Program-made: the position numbers and the translations under genes
Assembly: GCA_963711705.1 (NCBI GenBank)
Contig: CAVQFM010000008.1
Location: 379,268 to 443,267 of the forward strand
Length of the DNA stretch: 64,000 nucleotides
Source: RYN-230 sp963711705
GTDB taxonomy: Bacteria > Actinomycetota > Actinomycetes > Streptosporangiales > Streptosporangiaceae
Direction of reading: 5' to 3'
The notes under the pieces: model-generated
Databases searched by the model: none
Seen by the model: only the letters and a program-made list of their open reading frames with translations
What the model was told of the DNA's origin: nothing
In this document: positions 52,220 to 61,568 of the stretch, piece by piece
Position numbering within the stretch: position 1 is the first letter of the stretch
How the letters are laid out: each line of letters opens with the position of its first letter

Positions 52220-53680
52220 ATGCAGCCTGAAATCGACGCTCAGCTCAGCAACTTCTTCGAGGAAACGACCCCCCGCGAGTTCGCGCGAGTGATGCGCGGT
52301 TACGACCCCCATCAGGTCGACGAATACTTCAAGCAACTTGACGGCGAGGTGCGCCAGCACCGCGAGCAGGTTCAGGCGATGCAGCAGGAGCTGTCGGAAG
52401 CCCACCGGCAGATCCGCGAGCAGGAGCGGCCCACCTACGCGGGCCTCGGCTCGCGTATCGAGCAGCTCCTCCGGCTGGCCGAGGAGCAGGCGACCGAGAT
52501 CGCCCAGGAAGCCCGGACGGCCGCGAACGAGCTCAACGCGGCGGCCAAGGTGGACGCGGCCGAGCTGCGCGCGGCCGCCGAGAACGAGGCGGCCGAGCTG
52601 CGGGCCAACGCCAAGCGGGAGACCGACGAGCAGCGCGCCTCCGCGGAGCGCGAGGCCGACGCGATCAAGACCGGGGCGCGCCGTGAGTCGGACGAGCTGA
52701 CCTCCACCACCGAGCGGGAAGTGGCGAAACTGCGCGCCACCGCCGATCACGAGGTGGCCGAGAAGCGCGCGGCGATCGAGCGGGACATCGCGAAGCTGCG
52801 CACCACCACTGAGCGGGAGGTGGCTCAGCTCAAGGCGTCGGCCAAGCGGGAGCGCGACGAGATCCTGACCACCTCGAAGCGGCAGGCCGACGAGATGCGC
52901 AGCCAGGCGCAGCGCATCCTGGAGGAGAGCGAGGCCCAGCGCGCCCAGGCCGAGGCCGAGTTCGAGATCCAGCTGGCCTCACGGCGCGAGGAAGCTGAGC
53001 GGCAGGAGGCCGAGCGGCTGGGGGCCGCGCAGTCGGCCACCCAGAAGCTGGTCAGCGAGGCTGAGCAGCGGGCGGCCACCGCCGAGCAGCGGGCGGCCAA
53101 GGCCAGCGCGCAGGCCGAGCAGACCCGGCGGGAGGCGGACCAGCACTCGCGGCAGCTGGTCACCAACGCCAAGAAGAACGCCGACCAGATCGTCGTGCAG
53201 GCCAAGTCCCAGGCCGAGCAGCTGATGGCCGACACCAAGTCCGAGATCGAGCGGCACCGGGCCGGCGCCCAGCGCGAGGTCGACGAGCTGACCAAGCAGA
53301 AGGAGAGCATCTCCACCCACCTGGCCCAGATCAGCCAGCTGCTCGGCACGCAGATGCCGGGCCTGGCCGACGCGCTCAAGCCGCGGCAGGCGGTGGGCAC
53401 CGGGCAGAAGGCGGTGGGCCCGGCGCCCAGCGGTCCGCCCACCCAGGCCGCGCCCGCGGCGCCGCCGCGCAACGGCGGGAGCAGTCAGGCCGCCCCGGCC
53501 ACGCAGGTCAACCAGGCCGCCCCGGCCGCGCCGGCCGCCGGCCAGGCAGCTCCCCGGCAGCAGACCCAGGCCGCACCGGCCCAGCAGGCCACCCAGGCCA
53601 GCCAGCCGCCCGCGGCCAAGCAGCCGGTCTCGGCCAAGGCCAAGGCCAGCAACAACGACGAGGAGTGGTGGACCGAGTAG
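52220..53680 (+). CDS. DivIVA-like long coiled-coil protein (Scy/FilP-like)
   Basis: 486 residues from the ATG at 52220 (AGGA ten bases upstream; ATG 52187 is an alternative). The N-terminal motif RGYDPHQVDEYFKQL is that of DivIVA-related proteins; residues ~45-370 are almost unbroken coiled coil with Ala/Glu/Arg heptads; the tail is Gln/Ala/Pro-rich and ends DEEWWTE. Streptomyces Scy and FilP, which organise hyphal tip growth, are similar and as I recall sit beside a methylmalonyl-CoA epimerase gene. Role in polar growth is inferred. Confidence 0.8.
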   Translation: MQPEIDAQLSNFFEETTPREFARVMRGYDPHQVDEYFKQLDGEVRQHREQVQAMQQELSEAHRQIREQERPTYAGLGSRIEQLLRLAEEQATEIAQEARTAANELNAAAKVDAAELRAAAENEAAELRANAKRETDEQRASAEREADAIKTGARRESDELTSTTEREVAKLRATADHEVAEKRAAIERDIAKLRTTTEREVAQLKASAKRERDEILTTSKRQADEMRSQAQRILEESEAQRAQAEAEFEIQLASRREEAERQEAERLGAAQSATQKLVSEAEQRAATAEQRAAKASAQAEQTRREADQHSRQLVTNAKKNADQIVVQAKSQAEQLMADTKSEIERHRAGAQREVDELTKQKESISTHLAQISQLLGTQMPGLADALKPRQAVGTGQKAVGPAPSGPPTQAAPAAPPRNGGSSQAAPATQVNQAAPAAPAAGQAAPRQQTQAAPAQQATQASQPPAAKQPVSAKAKASNNDEEWWTE

Positions 53681-53691
53681 GTCCGCCCAGA

Positions 53692-53729
53692 ACAGGAGGG
53701 GCCGGCGCGGACGCGCCGGCCCCTCCTGT
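53692..53729. terminator. Strong bidirectional terminator
   Basis: ACAGGAGGGGCCGGCGCG and its exact reverse complement form an 18-bp stem around two bases, between the converging Scy/FilP-like and SDR genes. Confidence 0.9.
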
Positions 53730-53747
53730 CGTGCGGCCTGGGGCAAG

Positions 53748-54512
53748 TCAGCTCATCGCGGTCTGCCCGCCGTCGATGACCAGCACCTGGCCGGTCATAT
53801 ACGAGGATGCCTCGCTGGCCAGGAAGACCGCGGCGCCGGTCATCTCGTCCGCGCGGCCCCACCGGCGCATGGGCACGCTCGCGACCGTAGCCGGGCCGGC
53901 CGTCTCGTCCTCCCAGAGGTTGCGGTTCAGCTCGGTCGCGGTCCAGCCGGGGCACAGCGCGTTGACCCGGATGCCGTGCGCCGCCCACTCGACCGCCAGC
54001 GACTTGGTCAGCGAGATCAGCCCGGCCTTGGCCGCCCCGTACGGAGCCAGGAACGGGGCCGCGCTCACCCCGGCCACCGAGGCCACGTTGATGACTGAGC
54101 CACCGCCGCGCTCCACCAGGTGCGGGCCGGCCGCGTGACAGACGTACATGGCCGAGTCGAGGTTCAGCCGGATGAGCTTGTCCCAGCCGGTCAGCCGGAG
54201 GTCCAGGAACGGCACCATGAAACTGGACCCGCCCGCGTTGTTCACCACGATGTCCAGGCCACCCAGCTGATCGATGGCCGCCTCGACGGCGGCGGCTACC
54301 GCCTCCTGCTGGGTCACGTCGGCCGGGATGACGAACGCCTTCCGGCCCAGGGTGGTGACCTGTGACGCGGTCTCGGCCAGCCCGTCCTCGCTGCGGGCGA
54401 CCAGGGCCAGGTCGGCCCCGGCACCGGCCAGGGCGCCCGCGATGGCCTGGCCTATCCCCCGCGACGCACCAGTGACGAACGCCTTCTTGCCAGTCAGGTC
54501 GAAGAGCGGCAC
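53748..54512 (-). CDS. Short-chain dehydrogenase/reductase
   Basis: 254 residues from the GTG at 54510-54512. TGASRGIGQAIA for the cofactor, NNAGG, the Ser of INVASVAG and YGAAK as catalytic Tyr-Lys; C-terminal LVIDGGQTAMS. A classical SDR, possibly a 3-oxoacyl-ACP- or glucose-dehydrogenase-like reductase; substrate not visible. The start lies three bases before the hydrolase stop. Confidence 0.92.
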   Translation of the reverse strand: MPLFDLTGKKAFVTGASRGIGQAIAGALAGAGADLALVARSEDGLAETASQVTTLGRKAFVIPADVTQQEAVAAAVEAAIDQLGGLDIVVNNAGGSSFMVPFLDLRLTGWDKLIRLNLDSAMYVCHAAGPHLVERGGGSVINVASVAGVSAAPFLAPYGAAKAGLISLTKSLAVEWAAHGIRVNALCPGWTATELNRNLWEDETAGPATVASVPMRRWGRADEMTGAAVFLASEASSYMTGQVLVIDGGQTAMS

Positions 54513-54514
54513 GC

Positions 54515-55228
54515 TCAGTCCTTCCACTCGGTGGGCAGCGGCGCAGCGCCAGGGTTGACCCGCCGCACGATCTCGTTCAGCACGATACGGACATAGGGCT
54601 CGCCAACCCAGAGGTGCTTGGCCCGGTCCACCGCGATCAGCTCGGCCTGCGGCACCCGGGCGAACCGGCGCCGCGCCTCGTCCGGGCGCAGGTAGTCGTC
54701 GAGTTCCGGGACCAGCACCAGCAGGGGCTTGCCCGAGGCCGCCCAGTTGTCCAGGTCCGCGTCGCCCGCCCGGTGCAGGGCGGGCGAGAGCAGGATGGCC
54801 CCGTCCACGGCTGGGTCAGCGCCCCACATCAGCACCAGCTCGGTGCCGAACGACCAGCCGACCAGCCACTGCCGGGGCAGGCCCGCGCGCTCGCACCAGG
54901 CGATGGCCGCCGCCACGTCATAGCGCTCGGCCTGGCCGTCGCCGAACTCACCCTGGCTGCGCCCGTGATCGGAGGCGGTGCCCCGGGTGTTGAACCGGAA
55001 CACGGCGATATCGGCCAGGGCCGGCAGCCGGTTGGCCGCCTTGCGCAGGATATGGCTGTCCATCATCCCGCCCTGGGTGGGCAGCGGGTGCAGGCAGACC
55101 AGCGTGGCTACCGGGTCGCGGGTGGCCGGCCGGGCCAGCTCGCCGACCAGGTCCAGGCCGTCCGCGGTGTGCAGGGTGACCGGCTCCCGCCGGGCCGGCA
55201 GGACGGTACTCGCCCTGATCTCGCTCAT
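54515..55228 (-). CDS. Alpha/beta hydrolase
   Basis: 237 residues from the ATG at 55226-55228. VCLHPLPTQGGMMD (oxyanion region), VGWSFGTELVLMWG with the nucleophile Ser in GWSFG, PELDDYLRP for the Asp and AKHLW for the His. It resembles the short 'alpha/beta hydrolase of unknown function' group. ATGA overlap with the next upstream gene. Confidence 0.9.
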   Translation of the reverse strand: MSEIRASTVLPARREPVTLHTADGLDLVGELARPATRDPVATLVCLHPLPTQGGMMDSHILRKAANRLPALADIAVFRFNTRGTASDHGRSQGEFGDGQAERYDVAAAIAWCERAGLPRQWLVGWSFGTELVLMWGADPAVDGAILLSPALHRAGDADLDNWAASGKPLLVLVPELDDYLRPDEARRRFARVPQAELIAVDRAKHLWVGEPYVRIVLNEIVRRVNPGAAPLPTEWKD

Positions 55229-55590
55229 CGTTCTCCCGTGCCTGTGGTCCCGGTGCGGCGGCCGGGCCGCCGCCGCATCCGCTGCTCCCAGCACGGCCGG
55301 TGCCAGTGCCGCCGCCCGGCCGGGCCGGGAAGCTCGGCGGGCCAGGCGACCAGGTGCGGTGTTCCGGGCGGGATTTCCTGATCACATCCTGGGCAACGAT
55401 AGCTCTTGGCCGACGCTGACCCAGGCACCAGCCGGATCACCCAGTCCCCGTCCGGCCACGACTCAAGGCGCTCCGGGCCGCTGGTCGCGCTTTCCTCATC
55501 GGTCCTGGCGTTCGCTGCCCCGCGGCCAGCGGCCGGATGGCCGCGCCGCGGTACCTCGTCCGGCAGGCGGCGGGCCCGCCGCGGGCTCAT
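55225..55590 (-). CDS. Small zinc-ribbon-like protein
   Basis: 121 residues. YRCPGCDQEIPPGTPHLVAW followed by RRHWHRPCWEQR gives Cys-x2-Cys and His/Cys ligands as in HNH-like or zinc-ribbon proteins. An acidic stretch and PDGDWVIRLVPGSASAK come before. Typical actinobacterial protein, function unknown. Translationally coupled to the hydrolase. Confidence 0.8.
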   Translation of the reverse strand: MSPRRARRLPDEVPRRGHPAAGRGAANARTDEESATSGPERLESWPDGDWVIRLVPGSASAKSYRCPGCDQEIPPGTPHLVAWPAELPGPAGRRHWHRPCWEQRMRRRPGRRTGTTGTGER

Positions 55591-55950
55591 GCCCGGCCCT
55601 TCCTCATGGCGGTGACCCTACCGCCACGGCGAACCAGGCGATTTCCTCGCTCAGGCTGGCCAGCCCTGGCCGGGCACGGCCGTCACCATGAGTGACCCAG
55701 TGTCAGCTCTGACCCCTACCTCCGCTTTCCCCAGAAATTGAACGGCTTTGGCCGTTTAACCCCGAAGAGTTCGTTTGGCCTGACATTATGAGGTTTCCTG
55801 AGGGTCCCTATGCGATCCTGCCGTCTCAGTTGGACGGTAGCCGTGCGGTTGGGCCTAGCTAGCTACTGGACTCAGGGGGGAACGCCATGGGCGTGGTAGC
55901 CAACTGGATAACAAGTCAGCCGGACCGGCTTGGAACGGGGGCGGCCTGAC
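55591..55950. other. Boundary region before the polysaccharide genes
   Basis: 360 bases with no convincing gene and lower GC than what lies to the left. It has an AACGGC/GCCGTT hairpin with loop TTTG at about 55740-55756. The promoter of the UDP-glucose dehydrogenase gene must be here. Confidence 0.4.
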
Positions 55951-57272
55951 ATGAGGCTGACCGTGATTGGAATTGGCTATCTCGGGCTGACTCATGCCGT
56001 CTGCATGGCCGATCTTGGACACGAAGTACTCGCAATCGATGTAGACAGAGCACAGGATCGCGATGTCTTCGCGGGGCGAGCTGCCGTTCTTCGAACCTGG
56101 CTTAGAGCCACTACTGCGGAAGAACCTGGACTCTGGAAGACTCCACTTCACGTCGTCCTACGCCGAGGCCGCGACATTCGGGGAAGTTCATTTCCTTTGT
56201 GTCGGCACACCGGAAGGCAAGAACGGCCAAGCGGATCTACGCTATGTGACTTCCGCGATCGACTCGCTCGCCATTAGCCTGAAGTCCCACTGCCTGGTCG
56301 TTGGCAAATCGACAGTGCCAGCCGGGACAGCCCGGTCGATATTGAAGCGGATCAGGGCGACGGCGCCAGCTGGGAATCAGGTCGATCTGGCCTGGAACCC
56401 TGAATTCTTGCGGGAAGGGCACGCAGTACAGGACACGATCCGGCCCGACCGGCTGGTCTTCGGCGTTACCTCGGATGAGGCCGAGGCCACGCTCCGCCAG
56501 GTCTACGCGGAGCCCCTGGCCGCAGGGGTTCCCGGGCTGACGATGGACCTCGAGACGGCTGAGCTGGTGAAAGTCTCGGCCAACGCGTTCCTGGCCACGA
56601 AGATATCTTTCATCAACGCCATCGCCGATTCTTGCCAGGCCGTGGGTGCAGACGTGCTCAGGCTCGCTGACGCGCTGGCTTATGACAAACGGATCGGCCA
56701 TCATTACTTCGCCCCCGGACTGGGATTCGGCGGAGGATGTCTGCCTAAAGATGTTCATGCATTTCAGGCCACTGCGGCCGAGCCTCGGCCTGGACTCTTT
56801 GGCCAGCCTGCTGGCCGCCGTCGATGCCATCAATGTTGATCGCCGGGCACAGGTTGCCGAAATGACCCGGAAAGCGGTCGGCGGGACGTTAGCTGGCAAG
56901 CGGATAGCCGTGCTCGGTGCTGCTTTCAAGCCCAATAGCGACGACGTACGTGACTCGCCAAGCCTGGACGTCTGCGAACGGCTCACTCAGCAGGGCGCAA
57001 GCGTCTCTGTGCATGATCCGGCTGCGCTTCATAACGCAGCGCTGCTAAAGCCGCACCTGAGGTATTCATTGGCGATACCAGAAGTGGTCGCTGGTGCCGA
57101 CGCGGTCTTGCACCTTACCGAATGGTCCGACTACCAGGCTATAGATCCATATACGCTAGCACGAATCGTCGCTAAGCCTGTGCTCATTGACGCCAGGTGC
57201 GTTCTGGATGCCGCAATGTGGCGTGACGCGGGCTGGCAGGTAACCGTCCTGGGCAGGCCAGTAAAAAACTAA
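55951..57272 (+). pseudogene. UDP-glucose 6-dehydrogenase, two frameshifts
   Basis: Read across two +1 shifts (extra G near 56055, extra C near 56783) it gives a complete ~440-residue enzyme. NAD motif GIGYLGL near residue 6, FLCVGTP, STVPAGT, NPEFLREG, the Lys of FLATKIS, and the catalytic Cys in GFGGGCLPKD; the C-terminal domain begins VLGAAFKPNSDDVRDSP. It makes UDP-glucuronate, a precursor for acidic polysaccharide. Each shift is an extra base in a GG or CC pair, so sequencing error is likely; otherwise the gene is dead. Confidence 0.85.
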
Positions 57273-57301
57273 CCGGGCAAGATCACGCAACATAGCGACC
57301 A

Positions 57302-59069
57302 TTAGCCGAGGAGCCCAAGCGGGCTGGGGGCCGCAAATTGGATACGAAGCGCCATCTGATGTGTGGGCAGGCGCACCGTATCGACGTAAGCGGGGCGATA
57401 CTGCGGGTAGTGCCTAACCTCCTCACGCAGCGCGGTCAGCAGTGACCGCTTGGTGGCGCTGCTATCTATGACCAGGTCAGCAGACCGAAGGGGAGCGGCC
57501 GACTCGGTAACCCCGGGGCTGGGGTCACCGAACGCCGCCACCCGAACCTGACGCCTTGTTTCAAGATCCGCAACGAGGACTATCAGCCGCGAATCGACGT
57601 GCCCAGCAGCGAGTTCCTTCTTCTCCGGCGCCGATAGCTGGGCCGACGCCGGGCCCGACGCGAAGGTCGCGCCCGCCGCCTTCCGCGCCGCCAGGTCGCT
57701 GGCGAGGCTGGAATGATAGGCGGCAGCCCCATGGGGCGAGGTCGCCCGGATGAGGATCTGCCGGTCCCCGGAGCCGAATCGGGCGATGACCGCCGGCGCG
57801 TATACGGAGTCAAGCTTGGTGCCGAACTGGCGTCGCAGGACGGGCGTGGCCACGACGATGGCGCAGCCGGAGAGATCGTCCGAGCCAGGCCACTGCACCC
57901 GCAGTCGGCTAGCAGATATCCCGTGCGCCTTCAGGGCCTGGCACATCACAGGATCACAGGCCACGGCGCCGGCAGCGGCGACCTGACTGGCGACCCAGAT
58001 GCCAGCGGTACTGCGGATTGCCAGCGGAATCGTGGCCGAGGAGAGATCGGTCTTGCGGCCACCGTGGCTCGCTATGATGCAACGCCGCGAACGAGCCCGC
58101 TCCTGCGGCGAGCGCAGCAACAATGACCAGCAGGCCGATCATCCGGTATCTCCGCCGCCCCGTACGATTCTTGGCTGCGGCAGACGGGGTGGTTTTTCTG
58201 GAAGCCCGGCGTTTCATGCTCCCTTGCGGGGGAGTAAATGGCCGGGCAGCGGGCCGGCGGTCAACTGGCGGTTTCGTTACCGGTTCTGCCGAGGTCGCCC
58301 TCATCGGCCGCCCGGACTCTGCCGTTACTGCGGAAGCAGGCGTCTCACCAGCGGCTTCCTGCACGGGAGCGTCCTGGCCAGAAGCCGCACCCTCCGAGAC
58401 ATGCCCGACTGCAGCCGAAGTACTTGCCGCACCAGCGCGCGTTTCCGCGGTAGCTGCATCGGAACCCCCGGGAATGATCTGGGTATCTTCACCAGCATCA
58501 GAGCGAGCGCGCGTTTCCGCGGTCGCTGCACCCGAACCCCCCGGAATGATCTGGGTATCTTCACCAGCATCAGAGCGGTTGGGGAACCCGCTCAATGAGG
58601 GGGGCGGCCGAAGCATCGCCGGGGGTTTCCGCGCGCCATTCTCACCGCGTACTCGATGGGGCAACGACGAAGATGACGCCGCAGGTTTACTCTGCGTAGC
58701 CTGGTCAGGCCCTGCGCTGCGATCGTCAGCCGTCTCGTGTCCCCCGGCCGCGTTGCCTTCCTCCTCCGCTTCCCGCGCATCTGACACCGCAGCGGCGGCC
58801 CGGAAACGTTCCACGAAAGACTCCGGCAGCACCGGCCGTTCGACCCGGGCCGGCGACCGGGCTCCGTTCGTGCCACGCACTCGGCGAGGCAGCGGGGATG
58901 ACGGCTTCGCCGACTCTTCCTGCTCTAACGCGCCATCCGCTGGCGCTGTGGTAGGTACGGCCAACGAAGATTCCCCCTGTGTCGGCGGCACTGTGCGTGC
59001 CCCATCTGCTGGCTGGTCCCCCGTGCCCGGCGAAGACCGGGACGGCGGGACACGACTGTCTTCGCGCAT
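57302..59069 (-). pseudogene. Polysaccharide-locus membrane protein with repeats, one frameshift
   Basis: From ATG 59067-59069: ~260 residues of disordered, charged sequence with a 24-residue tandem repeat (SDAGEDTQIIPGGS twice), then a basic segment and one membrane helix (MIGLLVIVAALAAGAGSF). The frame then shifts at about 58035-58090 and continues outside the membrane: VACDPVMCQALKAHG, CAIVVATPVLRRQFG, VYAPAVIARFGSG, and ends FAAPSPLGLLG. The extracellular part resembles proteins I have seen beside actinobacterial exopolysaccharide genes. No enzymatic motif. Function unknown, perhaps assembly or regulation. Confidence 0.65.
58435..58578. repeat. 72-bp tandem repeat, two copies
   Basis: 58435-58506 and 58507-58578 are nearly identical and in frame, giving the doubled 24-residue repeat in the cytoplasmic part of the membrane protein on the minus strand. 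Confidence 0.9.
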
Positions 59070-59834
59070 GCGTAGCCCCCCTGGAGGCGTGGGCGGGACG
59101 CCTCAACTGCCGTACAGCGGAGCACACGCGGAGTAACTTTTCAAGACACACTACAAAATGTCACGAAATGATCACACAACGGAATCTCAGTCACGCAGCG
59201 CCACATGCGCGCTCACTGTCCATCCCGCTGGCTTTGCGATCTTGAGGAGCGGCGTGATCTTGAGGAACAGCGCGAAATAACAGAAACCGCCCCGAACCCA
59301 CCAGCCAACCCGGTACTTTGCTGCTGCGGGCTCCCGTGGTCGGAGCACGCGCAAGACGTTGACGTGGCAGTACGTCGCGTGGGGTGCGCAGGCATGCGGA
59401 CAGAGACCCGCAGACCTGTGATCGCAGACGGGTACGCCATGAGGCCACGGCACACGCCCGGCAGTCGGGACTTTTCGCCGTTCCAGCCGACGAGACGTCG
59501 TCCCTCCCCGGCCTCGACTCACTCGTCGCGTCCCCGCGGGTCAACGCGTCCAGCCGTAGCCGGTTCGCAGTTGCTGTGGCTTGCAGTCATGCTGAGCTGC
59601 GTACCGGCGGCGACTGCTGGCCACAGGCTCGTTGTCGGTCCGTACCTGACGGCGAAGCGGAGCGGTCATTCATGGCGTGGGCGCACGCCAGCGCCAGCAA
59701 AGTCCGTAAAGTTCCTTCTCGGCGCGAAATTGGCCGGTAACTTGGCCAAGGAGAATTGTTCGTGCAGGGGGGGAATTAGTACGTTTTGTCATGCTGAGAT
59801 TACGCTAAGCGGGCTTGGGCTCAGGCGATAGCTG
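59070..59834. other. Long gene-poor stretch
   Basis: 765 bases between divergent polysaccharide genes. A 208-codon plus-strand frame starts at 59205 but has unusual composition and no recognisable domain, so I do not call it. GATCTTGAGGA occurs twice 18 bases apart (59238 and 59256). The region should hold promoters for both sides. Confidence 0.4.
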
Positions 59835-61541
59835 ATGTGCCCGCTCGCACAGCCTGGCGCGGCTTCCGGGCCAGGCCCTAAGGACGGCACGGCTGAAGGG
59901 CCGCTTGCCCAGCCCACCCGGGCCACCTTACTCACACCGGCGCTGAGCCAGGGCACCGTTCCAGTCGGCCCGCCAGGCGGTACCGACGGCCGGCACCAAG
60001 CCTCCCAGTTGGTTGAGCCAGCCATGCCGGAGGCTGCCTCTTATCTGGAGATAGCCTTCCAAAGCGATCCTGGCCGGGTAACGCTCCCACAAGCCGCAGA
60101 CCGAATCAGTCGGCGTGGCCTGGCGGGCGGGCCCTGGCCGCTGCTTGCGGTGCTGGTCATCCAAGGCCTGCTGTCCGTGCGGCTGGTATGGTCCAACACG
60201 GCATTCCAGGATGAAGCGCTGTACCTGCGGGCAGGCCACCTGGAGTGGGCTCACTGGCTTCACCATCAGCCCATTCCCAACTTCCCGGCCTACTTCTCGG
60301 GGGCGCCCGTCATCTACCCGCCGTTGGGGGCTCTCGCCGACGGCGCGGGCGGCCTGGCCGCAGCCCGGCTGGTGTCGTTGTGCTTGATGCTGGCGGTGAC
60401 CAGTCTCCTCTGGGCCTCGACGGCCCGGCTGTACGGCCGGCGGGCCGCGCTCCTGGCCACGGGATTGTTCGCCACCCTGGCTGGGACCCAGTTCCTGGGT
60501 GCCTTCGCCACCTATGACTCGATGGCGTTGTTCCTGCTGGCCCTGGCCGCCTGGCTGGCCGTCCGGTCTGCTGACTGCCAATCCTGGGCTCGGATAGCTC
60601 TGCTCCTCACCGCTGGCGTAACCCTCTCCGCAGCGGATGCGGTGAAGTACGCAACCGCGCTTTTCACCCCGGTGGTACTCGTCGTCGCAGCTCTCGCAAT
60701 GTGGCGACGGCACGGACGGACCGCCGGGCTGATGGCCGGCCTGACTGTACTTTCCTCGTGGCTTGCGCTGGTCGCGGCCGCCATCGTCGCTGGCGGCCGC
60801 GATTACTGGCTGGGCATCACGACCAGCACACTGGCGCGGCCAGCCGCCAGCATCCCGGCCACCACGATTCTGCAGCGCGCGTACGTGTGGACAAGCCTGA
60901 TCATGGTGCTCGCCGTGCTTGGTGCGGTACTCGGTGCGCGCAGCGAAGCACACGGGAAACTGCTGCCTTCCGTGCTGGCAGCCGCTGGCCTGCTCGTACC
61001 ACTCGAGCAGGCCAGGCTGCATACGACGGTCAGCCTGCAAAAGCACGTGGTGTTCGGTGCCTGGTTCGCCGCCATCGCAGCCGGGTACGCGATGGCCCGG
61101 CTGAGCAGAGTCAACCCTGGCCATGGATGGGCAGCCGTCATGGCACTGCCCATAGCCGCCTCGACGCTGTTCGGCTCGATGGGACAGGCGGCCTTCCTGT
61201 ACGGGACCTGGCCGAACTCGGCGGGCGTCATCAACCTGATCCGCTCCGCGGTCCACTCGCATCCCAGCAACTACCTCGCCGAAGACTACGACGTTGAGGC
61301 CTACTATCTGCGCACGAGTGTTCCGTGGCAGCGCTGGTCGAGCACGTACTACTTCAATTACCCAGGAGCGCGTACGCAGGCGGCATCGTACAAGGCCGCG
61401 ATCAACCGTCATTACTTCTCTCTTGTCATCCTCACCTTCGAGGACACTCCCGCCACCGACGGGGAGATCACCGCCGACATGCGCCATGCCGGCGGCTATT
61501 ACCTCTTGGCCCACGCGGCCGGTTCACCGTCTGGGAACTGA
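59835..61541 (+). CDS. PMT-like integral membrane glycosyltransferase
   Basis: 568 residues, about eleven membrane helices. The first external loop has NTAFQDEALYLRAGHLEWAHW, whose Asp-Glu is the acidic pair of PMT/ArnT-type (GT39/GT83) enzymes that use polyprenyl-phosphate sugars. The last ~100 residues are a soluble domain. The ATG at 60024 is an alternative start; neither has a good ribosome site. It is followed 27 bases after its stop by the GT2 gene. The donor sugar is unknown. Confidence 0.75.
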   Translation: MCPLAQPGAASGPGPKDGTAEGPLAQPTRATLLTPALSQGTVPVGPPGGTDGRHQASQLVEPAMPEAASYLEIAFQSDPGRVTLPQAADRISRRGLAGGPWPLLAVLVIQGLLSVRLVWSNTAFQDEALYLRAGHLEWAHWLHHQPIPNFPAYFSGAPVIYPPLGALADGAGGLAAARLVSLCLMLAVTSLLWASTARLYGRRAALLATGLFATLAGTQFLGAFATYDSMALFLLALAAWLAVRSADCQSWARIALLLTAGVTLSAADAVKYATALFTPVVLVVAALAMWRRHGRTAGLMAGLTVLSSWLALVAAAIVAGGRDYWLGITTSTLARPAASIPATTILQRAYVWTSLIMVLAVLGAVLGARSEAHGKLLPSVLAAAGLLVPLEQARLHTTVSLQKHVVFGAWFAAIAAGYAMARLSRVNPGHGWAAVMALPIAASTLFGSMGQAAFLYGTWPNSAGVINLIRSAVHSHPSNYLAEDYDVEAYYLRTSVPWQRWSSTYYFNYPGARTQAASYKAAINRHYFSLVILTFEDTPATDGEITADMRHAGGYYLLAHAAGSPSGN

Positions 61542-61568
61542 CGCCATCCCGGCTACCGCGGAGGGCTC

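Noticed and set aside
59205..59831. 208-codon plus-strand frame in the polysaccharide region
   Set aside because: No domain, no ribosome site and odd residue composition; could still be a remnant but not supportable.
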